Of a stretch of DNA of 64,000 nucleotides, positions 46,749-58,500 are shown piece after piece (positions within the stretch are counted from its first letter, which is position 1; the number at the start of each line of letters is the position of its first letter). The stretch comes from Setophaga petechia (lineage: Eukaryota; Chordata; Aves; Passeriformes; Parulidae), in the NCBI GenBank assembly GCA_024362935.1, contig JANCRA010000025.1:8086936-8150935 (forward strand), read 5' to 3'. The position numbers and the translations under genes were made by a program. A model generated the notes under the pieces. That model made no database searches. It saw only the letters and a list, made by a program, of their open reading frames with translations, and had not been told where the DNA came from.

Positions 46749-49700
46749 TGGACCTCTCTGCTCTACCTTTCCCCACCTGACAGTCAGGCTGCAGTGTTTA
46801 AATCAGGCATGGATTTCCCTGTTTACCCAACATCAGCACTCCTCCCCAATGGCAGTTGTGTTGGTTTAGTTTTCCTTTCCTCATACACATCAGAAATCAC
46901 ACAGCATGATATGGCCAATGGGATTGTATTGACCCACCTCTGCAGTTGCTATTAATATCTGAAGAAATCCCCAAATGCCTCAGTGGTAGTACAGTTGCCT
47001 GCCCATTTTTTTCTTGCCAAACAGAGCAGGGATTTTTTACAGTAACAAATTCAGTAATTACAAGCAAATTTTGCTTCTTGGTAGCGTTAAGAAGATAGGG
47101 ACCAGACTATAAACAGAAAAGAATATGTATAGAATATCTGTTTTTGAATGGATAGCAAGCTGATTTGCAAGGTCATTTAAACAGCATCCTAACAGCCAAG
47201 TCTTTTTTAAAAACAAAGAAGGCTGAGGGGGTTTGAGGGGGCTCATGTCTTTTTCTTGCTGATCATAGAAACATAACACACCCTTTCTAAAACAAGTGCA
47301 TTCGAAATTCAGCACTGGTGCACAGGGCACTAAATTTCAATTGCTGGGTTTATGCCATCATTGCAGTTGCAGTAACTCTGTAAAACACAAGATGAAAGGT
47401 TGCTCTTTCCACTCTGAGCTGTTTCCATCCTCCACCTTTACAGCAAAGGTTACCCTGAGCAGTGTGTGCATCTGTCTGTTGTAAGTGTAGAAATACCTAT
47501 TATTCATAACTTGCCGATGTGTATGCTGGAAAAGAAAAGCTGAATTTATGGCTATATTTCCTCTCTACTGGGGTTTTTGGAGTTGTGTGTTTCAGCATTT
47601 CTATTATAAACCCCTGTTTTCTGAGGTTTATAACAGTCTTGAAGAGCAGAGTGGTTTTGAACCATAATAGAAAGCATGTTATGTTGCATTTGCAGTACAG
47701 CTGTAACTGCACATTAAGGAGTGTAATCTTCTCAGTGTACCCTCAGTGCTCCAATAAGGTTCATTGGAGTTACATACTGAGAGAAAAAACAATATTTTAT
47801 GTTTGGAGTGGGTGCTCTCCATCCACAGAGCTGAGTGCACACGAGGGCAGAGAGAATCTACCTGCACCAGACTTGCAAAGATTCTTTGCTACGCCCTAAA
47901 AATACTCATACATCTTTGGGGACCCCCTCTGAATTACAGCTCATCACAACCTCCCTTTGTGCCTGGGAATTTCTATCTAGCTTGAGCTGCCCCACACAGA
48001 GCTGGGGCTCTTGAGGAGAAAGTTCCCCATACCCTGATAAGGAAACATTTCTTCTTTGTATTAGCCCAGCTACAATATGGGGCTGGGCTTTTTTGCCACG
48101 TGGTGGAAGGCATCAGAAGGTAGGAAGGAGGCTGAACACTGCAAACTTTAGGCTCAGATCCCAACTACGACACACTTTGAGAGATGAAGTTAAAAGGAGT
48201 GTCAGCAGAATTGAAGTCTTGTTGAGACTAAGTTTTTCTTGCTGTTTCAACTCATAACATCAGGTTATTTAGTCTTCCACTTAACCTTTCTTCCCTTGGC
48301 TAACAGGTCAGCTTATTGGGTTCATGCCCTTTTGTAAGTATTGCTAGCCTCAAGCATTCCAAAATCACAGATTTACTCTCAGATCCATGAGGCTGCAGGA
48401 AAAACATGCAATTTTAAAATTGAGCAATTAAAATAGTTTAATTAGTATTTTAGCCCTGATCCTTTGAGTTTCACAGCTTCTGAGCACTTTTTTCCTCGCT
48501 TGGAGCTTGACAGTCCTTGCCCCCAGTAAAACCTGTATTTATCACAATGGCACAAATGAACAACCACCACTGTAGCAAAAAACTCAACTAAACCAAGAGT
48601 TCAGAAAGAGGCTGAGGTTTGGAAATGCTGGTATTCTGACTGTATAATTTATTTTTTTTTCACTTTTTCTTTTTTTTTTCTCTCCCCTCACTGGTTATGC
48701 ATGTCTGTGTTACAGCGTATCTGCTGAGAATGAGCCTGAAGGGATTTCTGATTTGGTGAATTAGTGTACAAGTGGTCAGAAGGAAAGTCTGCAGTAAGAA
48801 AACCCAGTGAATGGGAAAGCACAAAGGGCTGAACCAGAGCAGAGCTGCCCATATGTTGCATGTGCTTCTCGGCCACGTACAAGGGGGCTGCAATTTGCAC
48901 ATTAGTTATCTGTGCTCCCTTTCAGATGGGTAAGAAGCCTTTGGGAATATTTGGCACGATCTACCAAGAGTTATTCATCATGTGATGCATACATTTAGGC
49001 AGCAGATACACCTCTGTATAGGGGCATGAGTGAAAATAAGGCATTTCAAGGTACTTTATATTGTCCCTGTGTTTGCCCCATGGTGTGAAGGTTCAATGTG
49101 TCTTCCTGCCCCAGCTTTGTGCCCCACACGTTTTGTGCTCTTACTGCCATCTGAGATTATTCACCATGGTTGTTCACAGTGCAGTTATTGTCATTTGGAA
49201 ATGCTTGTCATGGGGAACAATTTCAAAGGCAAGAGAGGCAACAGGGCAAAAGCTTCCCCTGACACATCTGCAAGAGTCAGAGCAGCATTACCAAACCCTG
49301 CACCTGGTGATCTCCAGGAAAATGTCCTGTGAAGGGATGTTTTTGCATCTTAAGAAGTGGTTCTGTAGATGACATTAAATAATTGCTGAAGAATGGACCT
49401 CGGTGATTCTTTTTGCTGCAAGTTTGTGTTTCTTTGCAGTCAGGTTGCATTTCTACATGTGGATGCAAACCAAGAGTTTCTGGGCTTTTCGAGGTATGAG
49501 AACCATTGCTGTGGCAATAGTATTAGTCTGACTTGCTTCATTGCCACCTTTCTTTTCCTTTTTGCCGGTTTACTGCCTCTTCTGTGCAGAGACTAGTGGC
49601 AGTTGTGAGATGTAGTACCTGTTCTGGTTTTGGCATGTTTGTATCACCTAATACATTGAACATTCATTTGCTCCCTCTTTTTGCTGTTTTATTCACATCA

Positions 49701-52700
49701 GAGGTACAATTGCATCCAAACCCTCTGGTTTTAGGCAGTGATAAGGCATAAAGGGACAGCTGATACTGCCCACAGTTCCCAGATGGGAAGAATTCCAATA
49801 TTCTTGTCAGGCTGAAGGCCACAGCCCATGGGCACATTCTCTATTCACATCTGTGCAGTTTCTTCTGGGAGCATAAGCTATTTAAAAAAAACAGTGATAG
49901 TCCTCAGGTGAAGAATAGCTCTTTACCTTGTCTGAGGATCAAGGTTTTTGAGACTTTTGGTGCATTTCCCATTTGCCATTTTGGATTTTGACAGGGTACT
50001 GATAAATGCATTGTGTTAGTCTGTAAATTTGTTTAATTAAGTTATAGGAAAAGGTACTTCTGTTAAGTTTTTCACAGTTCTTTTGACATGTAATCCAGCA
50101 CCAAAACATAATTTGGAGAATTCAAGCCTGGACTTTGTCATCTAGAGTGGCTTTTCAATTAGACAGAGAAGGTTAGGCGTTTTTCATGGTGTTTAAAAAC
50201 CAAGCTTCAGAAAAAAAAATTTAACTTAACAGCTCTTTTTACAAACATTTATATGTCTCTCTGCAGCTACAAGACTAGTCTAGGCAGGGTTTTTTGGCTT
50301 TTGCTGTGATTGTAGAGCTATTGATCTGTGAACATAAATCCATATTTATCTCCAGTCAAGTTTATAGGACAATGAAATTATAGGCTTGCTTGAATCAATC
50401 AATGTTTCTAAAGCAAGCTATAGAAATATAAACAAGTTACCAATTATTTAATAAAGTCAATTTGCTTAGAAATGCCTGGTGATGGGCAGCAGATGTTATA
50501 CTAATTTCTGCTTTCTCTGGAATTTCACAGGGGCTGCAAGATCTTAATGCCACTATTAGGAAAGGTAACTTTATTTTAGAAACTCATTCCAAACTCTCAC
50601 AGCAAGAGGAAGAAACTGTCATTCCTTTTGACCACAAAATCTGTGCTATTTCTAAGAGGAGTTCTTTGAAATAACTAGGATATCTCACAGCTTGTTGCTT
50701 TAGAGGGGACTTAGTACAGTGGCACTACATTTAGTTAGCATAATGAGTTTTTTGGACTCTAAGATACTGACTGTGTTTGAAGTACATAACTTTTAGGCAG
50801 CTAAGATTAAATTTGTTAGTGAAGTACAAGTTTGCATCATATTTTAGCTTTCCTAGAATTTTAAACTGCATGCCTGTTTCCTGAGAAGCATTTAGGTTAA
50901 TATAACCAGGTTCTGACTTGGCAAAACAATTTAAGTGTAAAAGTGTGTCTTTCTGCTGCTCAGTCGGAAGTGTCATGAAAGTGGCTCCTCAGTGTGGTTT
51001 TACAGTCACTGTGTTTGCCTTTTGAGATCCACTTTACTGGAGTGACTTTATTCAAGGTGACTCAAGAATCTCCCACGAGCTCATGGTATCCTTTTGGTGC
51101 CCCTGTCTGTTCTGAATGTAGAGCAGGATGTTTATTAGGAGGCTCTGATGCCTTGGTGGTCTGTCTGTTGGGTAGTTTGTCATAGTTTATAATGCAGGAG
51201 TACAGAATCATCTGATTAAACTGCTTAATCAATCCTTGAACAGGGATGGCAATAATTAAGTAACAGATGGCCATTGTAAATCCCTCTATTCCAATACACT
51301 ATTATTCCCAGTACTTTGGATAGTAAGGTTGTTTTGAATTAAAGAAAAAAAAAAAAAAAGAAAACCTCTGTGAAATATGCCTCTGGAATTTTTTTTTTCT
51401 GTTGATCTACCTTCAAGACGTTGAGAATTCATTTTGGCTTTGGAAAGGTTTTTGCTTTAAGATAAATTATCATCATGTATACTATCATGTTTTGTTACTT
51501 GGGCTTTGTTAAAGCTTATACATAAACTAGTCCCTGATTAATCTCTTTTTTAAGCTGTTCTGTGGTATTTTGTCTGCAGTATTTTGTGGCTAAGCTGTCT
51601 GTAGCAGAATTTTGTTGATCTGAAGACTGTGCCATAAATTTCTATAGACACAAACTGCTATAAAATTAAAATGTAACATCTTCTTGGACTTCCTTCATCT
51701 ATCATAAAGCTGGTGTGGCTCAGCCTTAATTAGATTATTATAGACCCAAAATATATGAGGTAGAATAGCAGAAGAGGAATTGAATTTGGTCATTAGTAGG
51801 AGTATGTGGTTAGTCTAGCTGGTGTAGTCAGTAGCTCCTGAAAGATGAGACTACACTCTCCATTTGATATGCTTTGAAGACAGGTCAAAATCCTTAATGT
51901 GATTTAGGTTTACTGGGAAGGTCTATAATCCTGCTTTTTAATAAACTCTGTACTTCATGTTGGAACAATACTTGTGCATGTCAAGCATTGCTGAGCCCAC
52001 AGCCACAGTTGTGTTCCTTTAGAAGTTGAAATGCATTGTTTTGGAAGAGCATTTACAGAAAATATTACTGGACTCAGACAGGGCTGTAAGCACAAAGGCT
52101 TCCTGTAAAACCTGGATTGTCTGGGTGCCAGCTTTTTGTTCTTTTTCAGTTGAGGAACAATTCAGCCTCTCAGGCTTTGAATGTTGTGCACTTCTCTGTT
52201 TAATAGCTGCTGCTGCTGCTGCGGGTGTGTGTGCAGGCTGCAGCCCTGGCTGCTCAGCACCAAACTCCTTCTGTATTTGCTGGGGAGCTCCCAGGCAGTG
52301 AGTGCTGGGGAATGGAGGGCGAGATGGGTCCCTTCAGTGCAGGTTTTATCAACATCTGTTTGTGGTGAACGAGGTGGTGACCTGTGGATTTTAATCGCCA
52401 TGGAAGGGAAGAGCGTGGATGGCACCGTGTCAGGGAGCTGCAAACCTTGGTGGATGCAGCCTTGAGGGAAGCCTCGTGGATGCCAATGCAGGCACTGCTG
52501 CTGACTCACAGCAGTCTGACAGGAAAAGGCTCTCTTCTGCTTGTCTCTGGCTTCCTCTGGCCTGCGGTCAGGGGGACTTTGTATCTGTCTCTCTAGTTCC
52601 TTGATACTGTCACCGTGCTGGCCAGCGTGACTCCGCAAAGGGGACTTGGAGGTTGGTGAAAAATATCTGTGCTATTAAGTCTTAATTAGGATGACGTTTC

Positions 52701-53072
52701 TCATGTTAAAAAACTTGTAAAGAGAATTCTCAGGATTGATAAATAGCTTGTATTCATTGCTCTCTGCATCCCTGACTCCTTCCCCCCCCCACAAGTATCA
52801 TGTGGATTTATGTGACTCTTCACAGGGCTGAGGTCCCTAACTCCAAGATGATAACTGTAAGTGCCTCTGTCTGTGATGAGAAGTGCTCCAGGCAGGTTTT
52901 AGAGTCAATGCTTGCCACCCTTCTTAATGGTTGGAGGTGTCAAGTTAAAATCCGTCAGCAAGAAACAGATGATGAGGCTTAAAAAGTAAAACAAAACAAA
53001 CCCCACCATCAACAGCAGAAAAGGATGAAAACAAAAGCAAAAAAAAAAAAAAGGGTAACTATGTGTTCTTTT

Positions 53073-53165
53073 CCAAACTGGATTCTGATGTGAGACCCTA
53101 TTTTCTTTCTGATGTGAGATTTCATTCCAAACTGCATCTTGATGTGAGACCCTATTTTCTTTCTT
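53073..53165. repeat. Imperfect tandem repeat around GATGTGAGACCC
   Basis: Two copies of about 60 bases contain CCAAACTG, TTGATGTGAGACCCTATTTT or its equivalent, and CTTTCT. A partial third GATGTGAGA lies between them. It follows a poly-A tract at about 53039-53052, so it may belong to an unrecognised retroposed fragment. Confidence 0.7.
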
Positions 53166-53617
53166 AAGCATATATCTAAGAACTATTCATACCTCCTGTC
53201 TCTCAGTGTGACTGGGAAAAGACTCCAGTGCTCCTTAAAAAACAAGTGAGGTCTCTACTTGACCTGTGTGTGCTGATAGGAGTCGTGCAGTTGATTTTAA
53301 TAAGAGCACATCTGTCCTCTATATGCAGAAAAATGTCTTTTATTAAAAAGCCAAATAAAGTAAAACTGGAATATTATTTCTTGCCTTCTACCCTTGTGGT
53401 AAAAGAAGAAAAGACAAATAATTTTGAAAAGAAAGAAGAGAAGAAAAGAAGAAAAGTCTTTTAGGAAAAACTTTGATGCATATCAATGTTTGATTTTTTT
53501 TTTCTTTTTCTGAAAGTCCCACAGGATTGGTTGTTATTTGGATTAGCTTGTGCCCACTGATTAATTCCTTGTGTCACTGGTGTTAAATCTTGTTGGAGTC
53601 GTTCTTGCAGAACTTTC

Positions 53618-53637
53618 CAGCAGCAGCAGCAGCAGCA
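53618..53637. repeat. (CAG)6 triplet repeat
   Basis: Six CAG units in non-coding sequence, followed two codons later by two more (CAGCAG). Similar short CTG runs lie at 45692-45706 and 52207-52222. None is in a recognised exon. Confidence 0.85.
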
Positions 53638-55332
53638 AACCAGCAGAGCTGTTATTGACCTAGAATAGCAGTGGAGTTGTTAATACCTGCAGCAAGGTTT
53701 TCTGTGAGCTTCCTCCCTATTCTGTGGAGCTGATGAGCTGGTTAACACCTTCTACTTATTCTGTAAGGATCTCAGGCTGGAAGGGAATTAATGCAGTTGT
53801 GAAGCATGAAGAACCAAAATAGCAGTGATTCACTTAGAGTAGAGCCAAATCTTCTTAAAATTAAACTCCATTGTGTTAAAGACTTTACTTTTTTGATACC
53901 TATATTATTAACTTCTCTGATAAAAGCAGGAAGTGTAATACAGTGATATTGGAGAAGCCTTGCACATTAAATCTAAGCTATTGTCTTGGGGTAGTCAGAG
54001 AAGAAACCATTCTTCATCAGGTATGTTAGGAGAATCAGATTTTACAGAATTTCTGGTTCTCAAGGTTACCATATGATTCACAAATCAAATTTTTGTATAG
54101 CATTGATTTTCTTATCTATCAAATAGGTTTTTCAGGATGGGTGGAAACTCCAAAGCACATAGATGAGAATTTATCATTTCTTAAGTAACAAACAATACTG
54201 GACAGTTCAGGGAATTTCATCATGGGCAGAGGTGTTTACATGCAAGCTGCTGCTTCTGATGTTGTTGTCCTGAAGATTTTTTTGCTCATGGAATTTGGTT
54301 ACTTTAGTGTCTAACAGGTTGGTGGGACTTCTCCTGTAGAAGTGCTTCAAGATGTGTTCTTCGGTCTACCTTTCTACTTGGACTGGATCAGATGCTTAAA
54401 ACAGGCTTGAGGTTTACAGGCAGGAAAATATGGAAGAAAGCTGAAGAATTCATATACAGTGAACAAACCATTTCCAGAACTGCAGCCAAAACTTGATGGT
54501 TGTGTGCAGGTTATTCATGGGGCTGTCGCAGCCTGACTGTGCCACAGTGCAGAGATAGCAGATTTGACCATATTGGTGTTAAACCTGATACTAGAAATAA
54601 AACTATTTGTAGGGGTAGCCAAATTATCTCTGGAGAGAATGGTTAGTGATGCCTCCGAGGGGCAGTGCACTGAGCCAGGAAAATTTGCTGTAGCCCTCGT
54701 GAACTTGAGATGATACAGCCAAACACTGTCTATGTGGACTCACCAGTGTGACAGATGCTGACTTATGGATCTGGTACTACCTCCAAAAAATTGGGGTTTT
54801 CTGCTTATTTGGTCTTTCTTTATATGCATTCTAGAAGTCACATTAGACCAGCTTTCCTCTAATTTCTCCTTTTAGTTGTGGTAATTTAAAGTTTACTTTG
54901 TTCCATTCTTACAATGTATAACCAGCTTGGAAATTAGCTAATGAAATTTCATATTGCAAAAATGCTCTATTTTAATTACTTCAGAGAACTCCACCGTTTG
55001 TATGTCAGGACACCCCTGAAGTGCCTTTATATTTTTCTTCCATGATGTGTAACATCGTCAGGCTGTATTCCCCATTTATTTTCCCCACACATTTCCCAGA
55101 TTCCCATACTTGAGGTCTAAAAACCCATTCAGCAACGCTGATGTCTCAAGCAGCAGGTATGTAAATATTTACTAGCATGACAGTCAACAACAGTGGGAGG
55201 GGGGAAATTGCTACATTCTGCCATTCAGGGAACCTTCGAGGTCTGTCTCAGAGTGTGCAGTCGATGAGAAGAGGGAAGGTTTGCCGTTTGTGATGACATG
55301 TTTTTGCTCTCTCAGTTCCTGTTTTGTTGCAG

Positions 55333-55424
55333 ATGTCATTCCTTTAGCTGTGGAAGGCTTTATCACCCTTGTGGAGGCTTTCCCCTGCACACAGCGCCCA
55401 AGGCTGCAGCTGTAGTGGAGGAAA
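55333..55424 (+). other. TBXAS1: TBXAS1 exon 5' UTR portion, with splice acceptor
   Basis: A pyrimidine-rich tract ending TTCCTGTTTTGTTGCAG (AG at 55331-55332) is a good acceptor, implying that a spliced leader exon exists upstream. A second AG at 55314-55315 (GCTCTCTCAG) could serve as an alternative acceptor and would add 17 bases. The UTR contains the in-frame stop TAG at 55413-55415, so the main protein cannot extend upstream in this frame. The bases between that stop and the TBXAS1 ATG are TGGAGGAAA. Confidence 0.65.
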
Positions 55425-55522
55425 ATGGAGCTTGTAGATCTTCTGGCACTTGCCTCCCCAGAAATGAACAGTACCACAGCCACCCTGGCACTGCTGGCAG
55501 TCCTCCTGGTCCTGCTGTATTG
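55425..55522 (+). CDS. TBXAS1: TBXAS1 first coding exon (N-terminal membrane anchor of thromboxane A synthase)
   Basis: Thromboxane A synthase (CYP5A1) is an ER-membrane cytochrome P450 that isomerises prostaglandin H2 to thromboxane A2 in platelets and macrophages. Seen: ATG with a strong context (A at -3, G at +4) starts MELVDLLALASPEMNSTTAT. A hydrophobic stretch rich in Leu, Ala and Val (about residues 19-32) follows and ends LLY plus TG. The donor is TTG|GTAAGTGA at 55522/55523, so the intron is phase 2 and splits a Trp codon. Known: human TBXAS1 exon 1 encodes a ~30-residue anchor beginning MEA and ending LLALLKW at the corresponding junction. The HIPK2 exon lying divergently supports the call. 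An NST glycosylation sequon at residues 15-17 precedes the anchor. The catalytic P450 domain, including the haem Cys, lies beyond the window. Met14 is a possible internal start. Confidence 0.85.
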
Positions 55523-58500
55523 GTAAGTGAGAGCAGTGATATGGGTTACACACCAGACACAAACCCTGCATCTGTCTTATCCATGAGGGGAAACTGGAAG
55601 GTAATTTCCTAGGAGGGAAATGGAGGGGGAGTTGGTTTGGAAGCAGAGAGTGCAATAAATACTCACAAAACTCACTGTGCTTTTAGAGAATTCTCTCCTT
55701 GCAATATTGTCTTGTAAGTGCTTTACCAACTGCTAACAAAAATGATCTTCTAAGTTTGTTGGTTTCTTATTAGTTTCTTTGGGTAGCAGGAACATTGGTC
55801 TAGGTCAAAAAGAAACCAAATACTTGTTGGACCTCTTCTCTCTATTGTGCTGCACACACTTGTTTTTTGTCCTAAATGTATAAACACTTAAGCTGCTGCT
55901 TGAATTTCCTCTCTTGTTCTTTCCACACTGACTAGTAGACACAAATCAGAATAACAGCAGCTGTAATGATTAGCACAGTAGGCAATGAAGTGAGCTGTGC
56001 TGAAAAAAAAAAAAAAAACAACCTCCCCCCTGTCCTGACAATTTCTTTCAGAAATTATATTAGCTGAAATGGGAGAGTTTTTCTGACTTTTCACTTGCAT
56101 TTATCTTCAAATCCTGTCTTCCAGTAAAAATAATGGGTTTTTTCTCAATTGTATGAGTGTTCAAGGAAAGGTTTCAGGGACTGTTGCAGAAAAAAAACCC
56201 CACCAAAAATCCAAAGCTAATCAGGTGGAGAATAGTGATGGCACCATGAGTTTAGCACAATTGTTGTAGCAATGTAAATGACAGATCTCTTTGCATATAT
56301 TTTGTCATTCTTTCACCCTGTTGAGCTTTGTTCAACTTCCTTCTGTGTTCAGGGAGGGTCTAGAGAGACTAAAAAGAGTCATATCTATATGACATGTGTT
56401 GCTGTATCAAATAGGTGGGTGAGCCTGCTTTCTTAACGAGATCTGCCCAAATAATTGCAAACCTCCAAGTCCTACCTCCTCTGAATTTTATTGGGAAAAA
56501 GAACAGTAGCTCTAGATTATTAAGGCCATGCTGTTTAGCTGCAGACCTGTGACATCTCTGGGAGCTTAAGGGGGAGAGAGGCAGGACAGAGGCACATCCA
56601 CAGTTCAGAAAAGCAGCAGATCAGCTGGTGAGGTCTGGCCACCTGTCAATCATTTGAAATAGCCTGATCCTTCCCCATAGCTCACGTCCGGATGTGCCGA
56701 GATCTCCAAAGACCCAGAACTGCTCCTTGTAAATCTCAGGCACTGTCTGGTGTGTGTTTGCCTCATTTTCTGGTTCAGTTTAGGAAAGGCTGTTCCTCCC
56801 CTTGAAGTTAAGACATGGTGGTTTAGTGCACATTTGGTCTTGCCATTAGCAAAGCTAACTCTAATTGCACAGTTAAGCCAGACTCATGGCTGCGGTCAGT
56901 TACTGCTGAATTGAGGGCCTACCATAAAAGTTTCAAAAAGTTCAACTTAGCAGTGAGGTGGGAAATTGTCTAACAGTAGAGACACCCCATTCAGTGTGTC
57001 TGCTTTCCTGGCTGAAGGTGAGTTCTGTGAAAGCATCAAGAAAAGGCAGCAGAAGTTTTATATGGGAGAAGTATTTTATACTTGTAAATGGTTACAACTA
57101 ACTCATCTTGTTGATCTACAGATTCAAGGTTATTTTTAAGTAGCTTATTAAGTACAGGTGCCTATAGATCACTCTTCCAATGGGAAGCTGATGGTTATTA
57201 AACTTGCAATGAAATAAGCTATGGGCTGTTGGTAGGTTTGCCTGGTGGCTGAGCTGTTCACATCTATTTATCTCACTAAAGTGCAGTGCCTGAGCATGTA
57301 AGGTTAAAGTCGTGAAGCACATCTGCAAGTGTGGCAGTTGTTCAAACTTGTCAACTTTCTAATTTGAGTCTATTTTGTTGAAATTTTTTTATACTACCTG
57401 CGTGTTTAAACAAATCAGTAAAACTCAATGCATGTTCACATCTTCCTTTATTCATGACTGAAACCTTGGGTTCAAGGAATTATTTAAACATTAATTGTGT
57501 AAAATGGTTGCTAATAGAAATGCAGCTCTCTAATTCTAGGAAATGTTTTTATTACAGTCATGTTGCATACCTGATTATCTGGCTCTTCTAGGAGTTAGAA
57601 AACATGAGTGTTTCGTGTGGCAGGAGTAATAATAAAGTAATAACTCATAAGGTTCCTTTGAGGTTTTCTTTATAAGCCTTATCCTAATTTTTTAATAACT
57701 ACTGAATTACCCTTTTTTTAGCTTTTTCTTCCAAGATTGTGTCTCTTCACAGGGGCAGTCCTGTGGAAAGGGAGGAATGGATTTTGCTGTTGTAAATTTT
57801 GTTGTGGTAGTAGTGTATGATTGACTGGGGTCACGTTGTGCCAGCTGTTGTGTGAGTACAAAGAACAGGCAGTTTGTCCACCTTGTTGGCTGTAAAAGGC
57901 TTAGCAAGGCTCAACAGAAGGCAGTTGCAGGTAGAGGAGAGAGCAAAAAGATCTAATGCACACTACAATAGGAATGTGGTCATGGCAACACTCATCTTAT
58001 TGAGCTCTTTCCTTAGCACAGTTTTTGTGGATGGGGGTACTCAGTGGTTTAAACCACAGCCTTGAGCTGCTGTCCATCAGCTCAGCCTCAGTCCCTGTGA
58101 GTGTGTGCATTGTAAGGCCAGCTGGGATTTGTCACAGCTCAGCTGGCAGGTGGTATCTTGCTAAACTGCGATAAGGCCAATCTCTTCACATTTTTGGGTA
58201 TGGTGAGGTCATATGAAAGAGGGAGAGAAGAAAGGGTTGATTGGGAAGGGGAGCAGAGGCTGCAGCTGCATAAAAATTATCTTATAGGGAAGATGCAAGT
58301 CTTAGGAAGAAACTTGGATGATTTGATAATTTTTAGGCTGTTGTTTATGGTACAATGAACATAATAACTCTTTATAACAAATCATGTAATAGCACATCTC
58401 TGATTTCTCATGTGTTGTCCTCAGTGTAATATGAAGGTTATGCTTGTAGTGTAATGTGTCAATTTTAAATCAGTGGAAGCAACTATAACCTCTCAGTGTT

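Larger units (their letters stand above)
44739..55332 (+). other. TBXAS1: Putative TBXAS1 5' leader intron
   Basis: About 10.6 kb runs between the donor after 44738 and the acceptor before 55333, if these two exons are joined. It contains a solo LTR (46367-46748), short CTG/CAG triplet runs (45692, 52207, 53618), poly-A tracts near 51343 and 53039, and a small imperfect duplication with repeated TGATGTGAGACCCTATTTTC (53085-53162). No further exon or RNA gene was recognised. If TBXAS1 starts near 55.3 kb instead, this stretch is simply intergenic. Confidence 0.45.
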
